Below, one piece after another: positions 35,140 to 44,035 of a stretch of 64,000 bases of DNA (its first letter is position 1; each line of letters starts with the position of its first letter). The position numbers were made by a program, and so were the translations under genes. The DNA is from Spirosoma lacussanchae (GTDB taxonomy: Bacteria > Bacteroidota > Bacteroidia > Cytophagales > Spirosomataceae). Under the pieces are notes generated by a model. It saw only the letters and a program-made list of their open reading frames with translations. It searched no databases and was not told the DNA's origin. The DNA lies in contig NZ_SWJG01000004.1 of the NCBI RefSeq assembly GCF_005870035.1, forward strand, positions 192,604 to 256,603. The letters run 5' to 3'.

Positions 35140-38019
35140 ATGAACATCCTCCCCCTGTATCGCACGGCCCGCTTTGGTGGCTGCCTGCTCGTTCTCTGGC
35201 TGCTGGCTTCGGTTGCCCACGGCCAGTCGGTCGGCTCGGTCGACGGTTCGGTTACCGACACCAAAGGCGAACCGCTGATCGGCGTAACCGTTCAGCTCGC
35301 CAGTCAGCCCGACAGTTCTCTCCGGCGCGGGGTCGTTACCGACCTCTCCGGACGCTTCACCTTCGACAATCTGCCGACCGGTTCGTACCGGCTCCAGGCT
35401 TCGTTTGTGGGGTTTACGCCCGCGTTTGAGACCATACGTATCGACTCGGGGCGGGTTCAGCTGCCAACGATCCAGCTACGCGAAACCGCCCGTCAGCTGA
35501 ACGAAGTGGTGGTAAAAGGCAAGACGGTTTCTGCTGAGCAGAAAGGAGATACCATTCAGTTCAACGCCAATGCCTTCAAGGTAAACCGCGATGCCCAGGC
35601 CGAAGACCTGGTGCGCAAACTGCCGGGAGTCGATTTGAGTGGCGGAGGCATCAAAGTACAGGGCGAAGACGTGCGCGAAATCCTCGTAGACGGCAAACCG
35701 TTCTTCGGCGACGACCCGGCCATTGCGCTCCGGAACCTGCCCGCCGAGGTCATCGACAAAATTGAAGTGTTTGACCGGCTCAGCGATCAGTCGCAGTTTA
35801 CGGGAGTCAACGACGGCAATACCCTCAAGACCATCAACATCGTTACCCGGCCCGACCGCCGAAACGGACAGTTTGGTAAAGTGTACGCCGGTCTGGGCAC
35901 ACCCGTGGCGGGTACCGATGCGACCTACGCAGCCGGGGGAAGCGTGAATCTGTTCAAAGGCGACCGGCGCATTTCGATCATCGGGCAAACCAACAACGTG
36001 AACCAGCAGAACTTCTCGAGTCAGGATCTGCTGGGCGTGCTGGGCAGCGGAGGTGGTGGAGGTGGTCAGCGGGGCGGAGGTGGACGCGCCGGTGGCGGCA
36101 GGGGGGGACGGGGGGGTGGTAATCCCGGCAACGGCGGCAGCACCGACAACTTCCTGGTTGGTCAGCAGAGCGGCATCAATACAACCAACTCACTGGGTAT
36201 CAACTACAGCGACAACTGGGGTCCTAAACTGACGGTCCGGGGTAGTTACTTTCTGAACCAGAGCCGCAACCGGAATGAGCAGTCGTCGCTGCGGGAATAC
36301 TACCAGACCACCGGCGACTCGACCCAGACCTACCGGGAGCAGTCGGCCGACAACGGCATGAACCTGAACCACCGGCTCAATTTCCGGCTCGAATATACCT
36401 TCGATAAAAAGAACTCCCTGTTGCTGACGCCCCGGCTGAGCTTTCAGACCAATGAGTCGGGCTCAACCACCAACAGCGAAACCCGACTCGGTACCGGGTT
36501 GCTCAACCAGTCTGAAAACCTCTTCTCGTCCCGGAACCAGGGCTACTCGTTCAACAACTCCCTGCTGTTCCGCCACCGCTTCGAGAAACGGGGGCGCACC
36601 TTCTCGGTGAACCTGGGCACCACCTTCAACGACCGTACGGGCCTTAGCAACCTCTCCTCGCTGAACGATTTTTTCGAGGTCGATACCGTACGGCAGGTGA
36701 TCAACCAGCAAACCAACACCCGCTCCAACAGCTACCAGCTCTCGGCCGGGCTCAACTACACCGAGCCACTGGGACAGGGCATTTTGCAACTATCCTACAA
36801 CGCCGGTCTGAACCACAGCAACGCCGACCGGTTTACCTACCGGCTCAACCCCCTGTCGGAACGGTACGATGCCCTCGATTCACTGCTCAGTAACCGTTTC
36901 GACAACGACTACCTGACCCAGCGGGCGGGCGTTGGCTACAACCTGAATACCAAAACATGGCGACTTTCGGCCGCGCTGAACCTACAACGGGCCGACCTCA
37001 TCAGCGACCAGCTCTTTCCGCGGGTGGATCGGGTTACGCGGGCCTTCACCAACCTGCTGCCCACCGTTACGGCCGACTACCGCTTTACCGACGATCTGCG
37101 ACTGCGCTTCACCTACCGAACCAGTACCCAGGCGCCCAGTATCAATCAGTTGCAAAATGTGCTGAACAACACCAACCCCCTGCTCCAGACCATCGGTAAC
37201 CCCGATCTCGACCAGAGCTACAGCCACATGCTGATGACGCGCTTCACCAAAACGTCGGTCTCGAAAGCCAACAGCCTTGTGGCGCTGGTGAACCTGAACT
37301 ACACCCAAAGTCCTATCGGGTCGTCGCTATTCATTGCCGACACGTCGCGGTTTGTGCCGGGGGTTGTTTCGTCAACGGGTCAGGGCGTGTTCCTGCAAAA
37401 AGGTACGCAGCTGACCCGCCCCGTCAACACGGAAGACGCGCTGAATCTGAGAACCTTCTTTTCGTTTGGCACCCCGTTGACATTCATGAAAAGCAACCTC
37501 AACCTGAATACCTCGCTGAGTTATAACAAGACCCCCAGCCTGATCAATAACGAGGTGAACCGGGCCAACACCTACGCCTTCAGCCAGGGACTCGTACTGA
37601 GCAGCAACATCAGCGAAAAAATTGACTTTACCCTCTCCTACTCGTATGGGTACAACAAAGTGGTCAATACGCTGCAACCCCAGCTGAACAACAACTTCAC
37701 GACCCAGACCGCCGGTGGTAACCTGACCTGGAATCCGTGGAAGGGGTTGGTGGTGCGGTCGGATATCAATTACCAGCAATACGCCGGTTTATCGGGCGGG
37801 TTTAACCAGCAGTTTGCACTCTGGAACGCCAGCATTGCCCAGCGGCTGTTCAAAAGTCAGAACGGCGAGCTGAAGCTGTCGGTCTTCGACCTGCTCAACC
37901 AGAACAACAGCATCAGCCGGACCTTTTCAGAAACCTACCTGGAGGATAACCGCTCGCTGGTGCTGAACCGGTATTTCATGCTGACGTTCACCTACAACCT
38001 CCGCCAGTTTAAATCCTAA
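35140..38019 (+). CDS. Large TonB-like outer-membrane beta-barrel protein with Gly-rich insert
   Basis: 959 residues. A signal peptide (to about 'AHGQ') is followed by a CarboxypepD_reg-like domain ('VTDTKGEPLIGVTVQLAS', 'FDNLPTGSYRLQASFVGF'), a plug-like part ('DLVRKLPGVDLSGGGIKVQGED', split) and an OMP_b-brl_3-type barrel. Between plug and barrel, about residues 300-330, lies a run of Gly with Arg/Asn (36045-36135). Such proteins in Bacteroidota lack the canonical TonB box and often follow ECF or stress genes. Its gene starts 11 nt after a terminator. Confidence 0.88.
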   Translation: MNILPLYRTARFGGCLLVLWLLASVAHGQSVGSVDGSVTDTKGEPLIGVTVQLASQPDSSLRRGVVTDLSGRFTFDNLPTGSYRLQASFVGFTPAFETIRIDSGRVQLPTIQLRETARQLNEVVVKGKTVSAEQKGDTIQFNANAFKVNRDAQAEDLVRKLPGVDLSGGGIKVQGEDVREILVDGKPFFGDDPAIALRNLPAEVIDKIEVFDRLSDQSQFTGVNDGNTLKTINIVTRPDRRNGQFGKVYAGLGTPVAGTDATYAAGGSVNLFKGDRRISIIGQTNNVNQQNFSSQDLLGVLGSGGGGGGQRGGGGRAGGGRGGRGGGNPGNGGSTDNFLVGQQSGINTTNSLGINYSDNWGPKLTVRGSYFLNQSRNRNEQSSLREYYQTTGDSTQTYREQSADNGMNLNHRLNFRLEYTFDKKNSLLLTPRLSFQTNESGSTTNSETRLGTGLLNQSENLFSSRNQGYSFNNSLLFRHRFEKRGRTFSVNLGTTFNDRTGLSNLSSLNDFFEVDTVRQVINQQTNTRSNSYQLSAGLNYTEPLGQGILQLSYNAGLNHSNADRFTYRLNPLSERYDALDSLLSNRFDNDYLTQRAGVGYNLNTKTWRLSAALNLQRADLISDQLFPRVDRVTRAFTNLLPTVTADYRFTDDLRLRFTYRTSTQAPSINQLQNVLNNTNPLLQTIGNPDLDQSYSHMLMTRFTKTSVSKANSLVALVNLNYTQSPIGSSLFIADTSRFVPGVVSSTGQGVFLQKGTQLTRPVNTEDALNLRTFFSFGTPLTFMKSNLNLNTSLSYNKTPSLINNEVNRANTYAFSQGLVLSSNISEKIDFTLSYSYGYNKVVNTLQPQLNNNFTTQTAGGNLTWNPWKGLVVRSDINYQQYAGLSGGFNQQFALWNASIAQRLFKSQNGELKLSVFDLLNQNNSISRTFSETYLEDNRSLVLNRYFMLTFTYNLRQFKS

Positions 38020-38394
38020 GTCGGGGCGAGAAACGATAACAACCCCCTCATAAACAGGCGTATTAGTCTCAACAGCTGGTGAACATAACCGGAGCTATTG
38101 AGACCGCTCCCCTCACTCAAAACCGGCTCACTAAACGGTGTATGGACACTCGTATGCACGTGGTCAGACAGGGAACGATCCAGGGCTCAATAGTATATTT
38201 GCTTCGTCCTCCCTTAAGCGTTGGTAAATTCGTTTGGCAAGACAAAGTTCGCTCCTCACAGGCGGAAGTTGTTGAACGTTAAATACCTTCAATACAAGTC
38301 GGCTTACACTAACAACTTAGGATTCCAAACAGGGGGAGTATTGAATGCCAGAGGAACCTTGCTTGTAACAGAAGCCGGGCAAACACGCCATCCT
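38020..38394 (+). other. Intergenic region before the S41 peptidase gene
   Basis: 375 bp without a convincing gene. A short frame from 38079 to 38282 has no start or family support. A TATATTTG at 38194-38201 resembles the -7 element of Bacteroidota promoters, but no TTTG lies at the right distance. The stretch is more AT-rich than its neighbours. Confidence 0.45.
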
Positions 38395-39741
38395 ATGAAG
38401 TATTTCTTTACCCTTACTTTTTCACTACTGGTAACCTCCAGCCTATGGGCCCAGAAGATAGCTAAAAGCCAGGCTCTTGAAGATCTTACCTTTCTTGAGC
38501 GAATACTGGTCAACGGACACCCCGTCAATTACAACCCGGCTCATCCAAAGGTCACCCTGCTCCCCCTGCTACAAAAGCTGAAGGCCAATCAGCAAGACAG
38601 TTTGACTTCTACCCAATTTCAGCGCTTGCTCAGGGAAGCCATCTTCCGCATGGGCTGTGTGCACACCCGCATTAGTAAAGTCCCTACAGAACCAGGCAAA
38701 ACGAACAAAGTGTTCTTCCCGTCTTCGCTGTGGATCCGAAACGGAATTTTAGTCGATACGCTTAACCGGGCCGTACAGGCAATCAACGGCATTGCCGCCC
38801 AACAGCTTGTAGACGAGATCCGCCACCTCTATGCCAGTGACGGGGCCACAACGGCGCTGTCGACCGCCGTCTTCAACAAAAACAGTTCATGGCTGGTATC
38901 GCAGTACTTGAACTATCCCGCTCAGTACACGATGCGTCTGGACACGACAACGTTGCTGCTCCAGGCCGTCAGCTCGCCACCAAGCGTACCCCATACGTCT
39001 TCTTCCTCTGCCGACCAGGTGCTTTTTCGTAATGAGGATAACGTCTTTTACTTAACCTCAAGCGTTCCTGTGTTGAAACTGACCGAGTTTCGCAAAAACG
39101 ATCGGGCTCTAATCAAGAAGAGCTTCCGTTATCTGGAACAGACGCCAGCGAAACAGCTTATTCTTGATTTACGGGACAACCTGGGTGGTAATCGCCAGAG
39201 TGCCGTAGCGCTTACCCAACACCTACTGAAGGATGTAGCGTTTAGTTACACCATTCTCCAGCCTAAGCCATCCATCTGGCAGTACTTGAACGGCAAAGGC
39301 AAACTCTATCTCGCTCTCTCCAAGCTTAAGTACAATGTGGGTCAGTTTTACCGGGGCCAGAAGACGGCGCTGGGCCGAGCGTTTGTGTATCGTTATAGGC
39401 CCAGCAAGCATCCCTTCGAGGGGCAGGTGTATGTCTTGACCGATGGTTATACGGCTTCAGCCTCAACCATGGTTACCTCGTGGCTCAAACAACATAGCTC
39501 CGCGCGTTTTGTGGGTCAGCAGTCAGGCGGGGGCTACAATGGCAACAACGGGGGCAGTTTCCCAACAGTGACTTTGCCTAACACGAAGTATGAAATTAGT
39601 ACCCCTGCTTACCGGCTGATCCTGGATGCTGGCTCCAGTCAGGCACAAGGTATTATGCCAGATGTTATCATTGAGCCGGATGGGGCTAAAGACGCTGCGC
39701 TGAAGCGAACGATAGAGCTCATTGGCGCAGGCGGAGAGTGA
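38395..39741 (+). CDS. S41 family (C-terminal processing type) peptidase
   Basis: 448 residues from MKYFFTLTFSLLVTSSLWAQ, an ideal signal peptide that fixes the start at 38395. The C-terminal half holds the tail-specific protease core: 'LILDLRDNLGGNRQSAVALT', then 'VYVLTDGYTASASTMVTSW' with the catalytic Ser, then 'GQQSGGGYNGNNGG' and 'GIMPDVIIEPDG'. No PDZ domain is evident. It should act in the periplasm or be secreted. It stands alone in a slightly AT-richer stretch, so recent acquisition is possible. Confidence 0.87.
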   Translation: MKYFFTLTFSLLVTSSLWAQKIAKSQALEDLTFLERILVNGHPVNYNPAHPKVTLLPLLQKLKANQQDSLTSTQFQRLLREAIFRMGCVHTRISKVPTEPGKTNKVFFPSSLWIRNGILVDTLNRAVQAINGIAAQQLVDEIRHLYASDGATTALSTAVFNKNSSWLVSQYLNYPAQYTMRLDTTTLLLQAVSSPPSVPHTSSSSADQVLFRNEDNVFYLTSSVPVLKLTEFRKNDRALIKKSFRYLEQTPAKQLILDLRDNLGGNRQSAVALTQHLLKDVAFSYTILQPKPSIWQYLNGKGKLYLALSKLKYNVGQFYRGQKTALGRAFVYRYRPSKHPFEGQVYVLTDGYTASASTMVTSWLKQHSSARFVGQQSGGGYNGNNGGSFPTVTLPNTKYEISTPAYRLILDAGSSQAQGIMPDVIIEPDGAKDAALKRTIELIGAGGE

Positions 39742-40149
39742 GTGTAGTGGCCTAGCCGACTCGTTCAACATAGCTTATCTAAGGTGCACATATAATGAGC
39801 CAAATATGCAAGTACTAACCTAAAACGCTCGTATTCAAACTGGTTGATTATCCGCTCGGCAACAGGTTCAAAGTTGTTGCTTTTGTTCTCAGCCAACCTG
39901 ATGATTCGTTTCAAATCGAATTCCAGGTAAACTCGTCTCTATCTGTTTAAAAATCGTAACAAGTTTTTCGGGCGTTATCCAGCAGCTATTTTGGTGATTA
40001 GTCGCTGGTCGTACAGCGGATAGTTTACGGGTGGATTAGTTACGTACCTGTGCGTCCGCGTGTAACAGGATTTACATTGAATAACGGTCTTAGTCTAAAC
40101 CGATTAGCTTTGCAGCCAGAATTACGCCCCCGAAGCCGCTCGAAACGGT
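39742..40149. other. Intergenic region with a possible gene remnant on the minus strand
   Basis: 408 bp without a recognised gene. On the minus strand, about 39768-39938 reads as 57 open codons without a start, with a protein-like charged/hydrophobic alternation ('FDLKRIIRLAENKSNNFE', then 'YERFRLVLAYLAHYM'). It may be the end of a decayed gene. The plus-strand end must hold the promoter of the LytTR gene. Confidence 0.4.
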
Positions 40150-40914
40150 ATGACAATCCTCCTCATTGAAGACGAACCGCTGGTGGCCCGTCAGCTGCTG
40201 AAACTGGTTACCCAGGCCGAGCCAGTCGCCCGAATCGATGGCCCCCTTGGCAGCGTAGCCAGCGTGGTAGATTACCTCAGCCAGCACCGGCCCGACCTGA
40301 TCATTGCCGATATCCAGCTGGCGGATGGTGTCAGTTTCGACGCCTTTCAGCAGGTGAACCTGAGCGTGCCCGTCATCTTTACGACCGCGTATGACGAATA
40401 CGCCATCCGCGCCTTTAAGCTTAACAGCCTCGATTACCTGCTCAAACCCATCGATCCCGATGAGCTGGCGAACGCCCTGGCCAAATACCATCGCTGGCAA
40501 CCGACAGGGGCCGATTTTGCGACCCATTTTCAGTCGTTCCTGAGCCAGCTCAACACCCCCGCCCAGCCCACCTTTAAACGCCGGTTCACGGCTCATTACC
40601 TGCGGCAGATCATATCGGTGCCCGAAGACCGGGTCGTCTGCTTCACCCGCAACGAACTGATCTACCTCTACACGACAGACGGCCACAAACTGGTGACCGA
40701 CTACCGCACGCTGGACGAGCTGACGGATCTGGTCGACCCCGCCTGTTTTTTCCGGGCCAACCGGCAGTTTTTGGTGAGCCTGCAGGCCGTGGCTGGCTAC
40801 CGACCCCACCATACCGGCCGCATCGAAATCATGCTGAAAAAACCGGGCGATCAGCTCGAACTACAAGTCAGTAAAGAGCGGGCTGCCAGCTTCCGCCAAT
40901 GGTTTGAGGGTTGA
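40150..40914 (+). CDS. LytTR-family response regulator
   Basis: 254 residues. The receiver domain (1-115) has the acidic pair 'IEDEP', the phosphoacceptor Asp54 in 'DLIIADIQLADG', Thr in 'IFTTAYDEYA' and Lys in 'YLLKPIDPDE'. The LytTR DNA-binding domain occupies about 145-254 ('RVVCFTRNELIYLYTTDGHKLVTDYRTLDEL', split, and 'FFRANRQFLVSLQAV'). It lacks an adjacent kinase. The LytS-type kinase at 31877 is the natural candidate partner in this window. Confidence 0.93.
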   Translation: MTILLIEDEPLVARQLLKLVTQAEPVARIDGPLGSVASVVDYLSQHRPDLIIADIQLADGVSFDAFQQVNLSVPVIFTTAYDEYAIRAFKLNSLDYLLKPIDPDELANALAKYHRWQPTGADFATHFQSFLSQLNTPAQPTFKRRFTAHYLRQIISVPEDRVVCFTRNELIYLYTTDGHKLVTDYRTLDELTDLVDPACFFRANRQFLVSLQAVAGYRPHHTGRIEIMLKKPGDQLELQVSKERAASFRQWFEG

Positions 40915-41039
40915 TTGTCCCTGCGTCCTTACCGTTCATCCACTTTTTAGAAAAACCAGCACAAAACCGTTGACAAGGGTGTAACATCATCGTAACTATA
41001 CAGATAGTTTTCACACTACCCAACTAACTGGTTTTCTCT

Positions 41040-43856
41040 ATGACTACGTTTACTAAACGGGTTTACCGGGGACTGCTCTCGGCCACCCTGCTGGCCGGTA
41101 GCCTGCTGCCCGCATCGGCTCAGGACAAACCGGCCGCCGTAGCTCTGCCTGCCGGGGTCACTAAAGGCGCTTCCGTAGAAGGCATTACCGAGTATACGCT
41201 CAAAAACGGCCTCAAGGTACTGCTCTTTCCGGACCCATCGAAGCCAACGATTACGGTAAACATTACTTATCTCGTGGGCTCGCGGCACGAAGGCCTGGGC
41301 GAAACCGGTATGGCTCACCTGCTGGAACATATGGTCTTCAAGGGATCGACCAAACACCCCAACATTCCGCAGGAACTGACGGCCCACGGCGCCCGCCCCA
41401 ACGGCACCACCTGGCTCGACCGAACCAACTACTTCGAAACGTTTTCGGCTACCGACGAGAACCTGAAGTGGGCGCTGGATCTCGAAAGCGATCGGATGGT
41501 CAACTCGTTCATCAAGAAAGAAGACCTGGCTACCGAGTTTTCCGTGGTACGCAACGAGTTTGAAATGGGCGAAAACTCCCCGCAAAACGTGCTGAACGAA
41601 CGGGTAGTCTCCTCAGCCTACCTCTGGCACACCTACGGTAACTCGACCATCGGTAACCGCTCTGATATTGAAAAAGTACCCATCGAGAACCTACAGGCTT
41701 TTTACAAGAAGTTTTACCAGCCCGATAACGCCGTGCTGGTCGTAGCCGGGAAGATCGATGAAGGCAAGACCCTGGCGCTGGTCAACGAGTATTTTGGCCC
41801 TATTCCGCGCCCAACCCGGGTGCTACAGCCCACCTACAGCATCGAACCAGTACAGGACGGCGAACGGTCGGTAACCCTCCGGCGGGTAGGCGACACCAAA
41901 GTTGTGTCGGCGCTCTACCACATCATGCCCGGCTCGCACCCCGACTACCCGGCCATGGACGTGCTGACCGAACTGTTGACCAACGAACCATCGGGCCGGC
42001 TGTACAAAGCCCTCATCGAAACCAAAAAAGCGTCGCAGCAGTACGGGTATTCGTTTACGACCAAAGACCCTGGCTACGTATATTTCGCCGTCGAGATGCT
42101 GAAGGAGAAGTCGATCGAAGACGCCCAGGCCGCTCTGCTCAACACCCTCGATTCGGTAACGATCAAAGCGCCCACCAAAGAAGAGGTGGAGCGTGCTAAA
42201 GCCAAACTCCTGAAAGACGTTGAACTAAGCTTCAAAAGCGCCGAACGCGTAGGGCTGGCCATGAGTGAATACATCGCTACCGGCGACTGGCGGCTGGGCT
42301 TTCTCTACCGCGACGCCCTCGAGAAAGTGACGCCTGCCGACGTACAGCGGGTGGCCAAGTTCTATTTCAAACCATCTAATCGCACCATTGGCCTGTTTAT
42401 TCCGGAACCCAATCCGGATCGGGTCGAGGTACCCAGCGCGCCGGATATTGCGGCCATGGTCAAGGATTATAAAGGCCGGGCACTGGTGGCTCAGGGCGAG
42501 GCTTTCGACCCCTCTCCGACCAACATCGACGGGCGTACGCGCCGGTCCGAGCAGCCCAACACGATCGAGCTGGCCCTGCTGCCCAAGTCGACCCGTGGCA
42601 ATGAAGTGAACGCCCGGCTCACGCTGCGCTACGGCGACCAGAAAAGCCTGGCCAATAAAGGCACGATTTCGGCCCTGACGGCCTCCATGCTCGACAAAGG
42701 CACAACCACCCGCAGCCGTCAGCAGATCAAAGACGAACTCGACAAACTGAAGGCTCAGGTGAATGTGTTCGGGGGCGGCAACCAGGTTAACGTGGTCATC
42801 AAGACCACTAAAGAAAACCTGCCCGCCGTGGTGAAGCTCGTTAGTGATGTGCTCAAGAATCCGGTCTTCGATGCCAACGAGTTCGAGAAGCTCAAGCAGG
42901 AGCAGCTGGCCGGTATCGAGTCGCAGCGGTCCGAACCCCAGGCGCTGGCTTTCACCGCTTTTCAGCGGCAGATGAGCCCCTACGCCAAAGATGACGTTCG
43001 CTACACGATGACACCCGACGAAGAGGTAGCCGCTATCAACGCCACCAAACTCGATGATCTGAAGCAGTTTCACAAAGACTTCTACGGAGCTCAGAACGCC
43101 ACCATGGCTGTTGTTGGCGACTTCGACGAGGCTGCGGTGAAGAAGATGGTCAACAGTGAACTGGGAACCTGGAAAGCGAAGAAACCCTTCAGCCGACTGG
43201 TATCGCCTTTTTACGACATCAAGCCAACGCCCCAGACCATCGAAGCCCCCGACAAGGCAAACGCCCTGATGGTGGCCGGGGTGAACATCCCGCTGCGCGA
43301 CGACGATCCCGACTATCCAGCGCTGGTGCTGGGCAACTACATCCTGGGTGGGGGTTTTCTGAACTCCCGGCTGGCCGTTCGCATTCGGCAGAAAGAAGGA
43401 ATCAGCTACGGCGTTGGTTCGCAGCTGCAGGCCAACCCGCTCGATAAAACCGGCATGTTTATGACCTACGCCATCTACAACCCGGAAAACGCCGAACGAC
43501 TCGAGAAGGCTTTCCGCGAAGAGCTGGACAAGGTGGTTAAAGACGGCTTTACCGCCGACGAGATTCAGGCGGCCCGGTCGGGTCTGCTCCAGTCGCGGGT
43601 GGTGTCGCGGGCGCAGGACCCATCGCTGGTGGGCACGCTCAACAATTACCTGTACCTCAATCGCACCATGGCCTGGGATGCCGATTTCGAAAAGAAAATG
43701 GAATCCCTGACGCCTGAGCAGGTGAATGCAGCCATGAAAAAGCACATCGACCCGGCTAAAATATCCATTATCAAAGCCGGTGATTTTGCCAAAGCAGCCA
43801 AAAAGATTGCTGAGCAACAGCCAGCATCGTCGGTAGGCAGCGGCAAGAAAAACTAG
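41040..43856 (+). CDS. M16 family zinc metallopeptidase (full-length, secreted)
   Basis: 938 residues with a signal peptide (about 1-28, 'LPASAQ'). It has two M16 halves. The first carries the inverted zinc motif HLLEH (93-97) with the third ligand Glu in the 'NEFEMGENSP' helix. The second half, from about 520, lacks HxxEH, as usual for the C-terminal lobe ('LPKSTRGNEVNARLTLRYGD', 'GGGFLNSRLAVRIRQKEGISYGVGS', split). It degrades peptides in the periplasm. It is monocistronic. Confidence 0.94.
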   Translation: MTTFTKRVYRGLLSATLLAGSLLPASAQDKPAAVALPAGVTKGASVEGITEYTLKNGLKVLLFPDPSKPTITVNITYLVGSRHEGLGETGMAHLLEHMVFKGSTKHPNIPQELTAHGARPNGTTWLDRTNYFETFSATDENLKWALDLESDRMVNSFIKKEDLATEFSVVRNEFEMGENSPQNVLNERVVSSAYLWHTYGNSTIGNRSDIEKVPIENLQAFYKKFYQPDNAVLVVAGKIDEGKTLALVNEYFGPIPRPTRVLQPTYSIEPVQDGERSVTLRRVGDTKVVSALYHIMPGSHPDYPAMDVLTELLTNEPSGRLYKALIETKKASQQYGYSFTTKDPGYVYFAVEMLKEKSIEDAQAALLNTLDSVTIKAPTKEEVERAKAKLLKDVELSFKSAERVGLAMSEYIATGDWRLGFLYRDALEKVTPADVQRVAKFYFKPSNRTIGLFIPEPNPDRVEVPSAPDIAAMVKDYKGRALVAQGEAFDPSPTNIDGRTRRSEQPNTIELALLPKSTRGNEVNARLTLRYGDQKSLANKGTISALTASMLDKGTTTRSRQQIKDELDKLKAQVNVFGGGNQVNVVIKTTKENLPAVVKLVSDVLKNPVFDANEFEKLKQEQLAGIESQRSEPQALAFTAFQRQMSPYAKDDVRYTMTPDEEVAAINATKLDDLKQFHKDFYGAQNATMAVVGDFDEAAVKKMVNSELGTWKAKKPFSRLVSPFYDIKPTPQTIEAPDKANALMVAGVNIPLRDDDPDYPALVLGNYILGGGFLNSRLAVRIRQKEGISYGVGSQLQANPLDKTGMFMTYAIYNPENAERLEKAFREELDKVVKDGFTADEIQAARSGLLQSRVVSRAQDPSLVGTLNNYLYLNRTMAWDADFEKKMESLTPEQVNAAMKKHIDPAKISIIKAGDFAKAAKKIAEQQPASSVGSGKKN

Positions 43857-43934
43857 CCGATAGCTTAGCTTTTACAACCCCAGCCCCCCGCTGGTTTCAG
43901 CAGTCAGCGGAGGTTCAGTGAAGACCGGATTCCT

Positions 43935-43984
43935 GACCAGAAACGCGAATACAAAGTAGATGGTGTGGAATCTGGTCTCTTTTT
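43935..43984 (+). terminator. Possible weak terminator after the M16 peptidase
   Basis: A 7-bp stem (GACCAGA 43935-43941, TCTGGTC 43971-43977) with a long 29-nt loop is followed by CTCTTTTT. The pairing is weak but the position and T-run fit. Confidence 0.35.
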
Positions 43985-44035
43985 ACATCTAACAAACTAA
44001 AAATATCGTTATGTACCTAAACTTTCCGTTGTTCC

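Noticed and set aside
38079-38282. 67-codon frame upstream of the S41 peptidase as a small gene.
   Set aside because: GTG start, no signal or domain, no coding-like composition; it overlaps the likely promoter region.
40970-41002. TTGACA ... TATACA as a sigma-70 promoter for the M16 gene.
   Set aside because: The spacing is 21 bp and the consensus differs from that of this phylum; no TAnnTTTG lies at the right distance.
42225-43817. 530-codon minus-strand frame opposite the M16 peptidase.
   Set aside because: Antisense shadow, His/Gly-rich composition typical of reverse frames of this genome.
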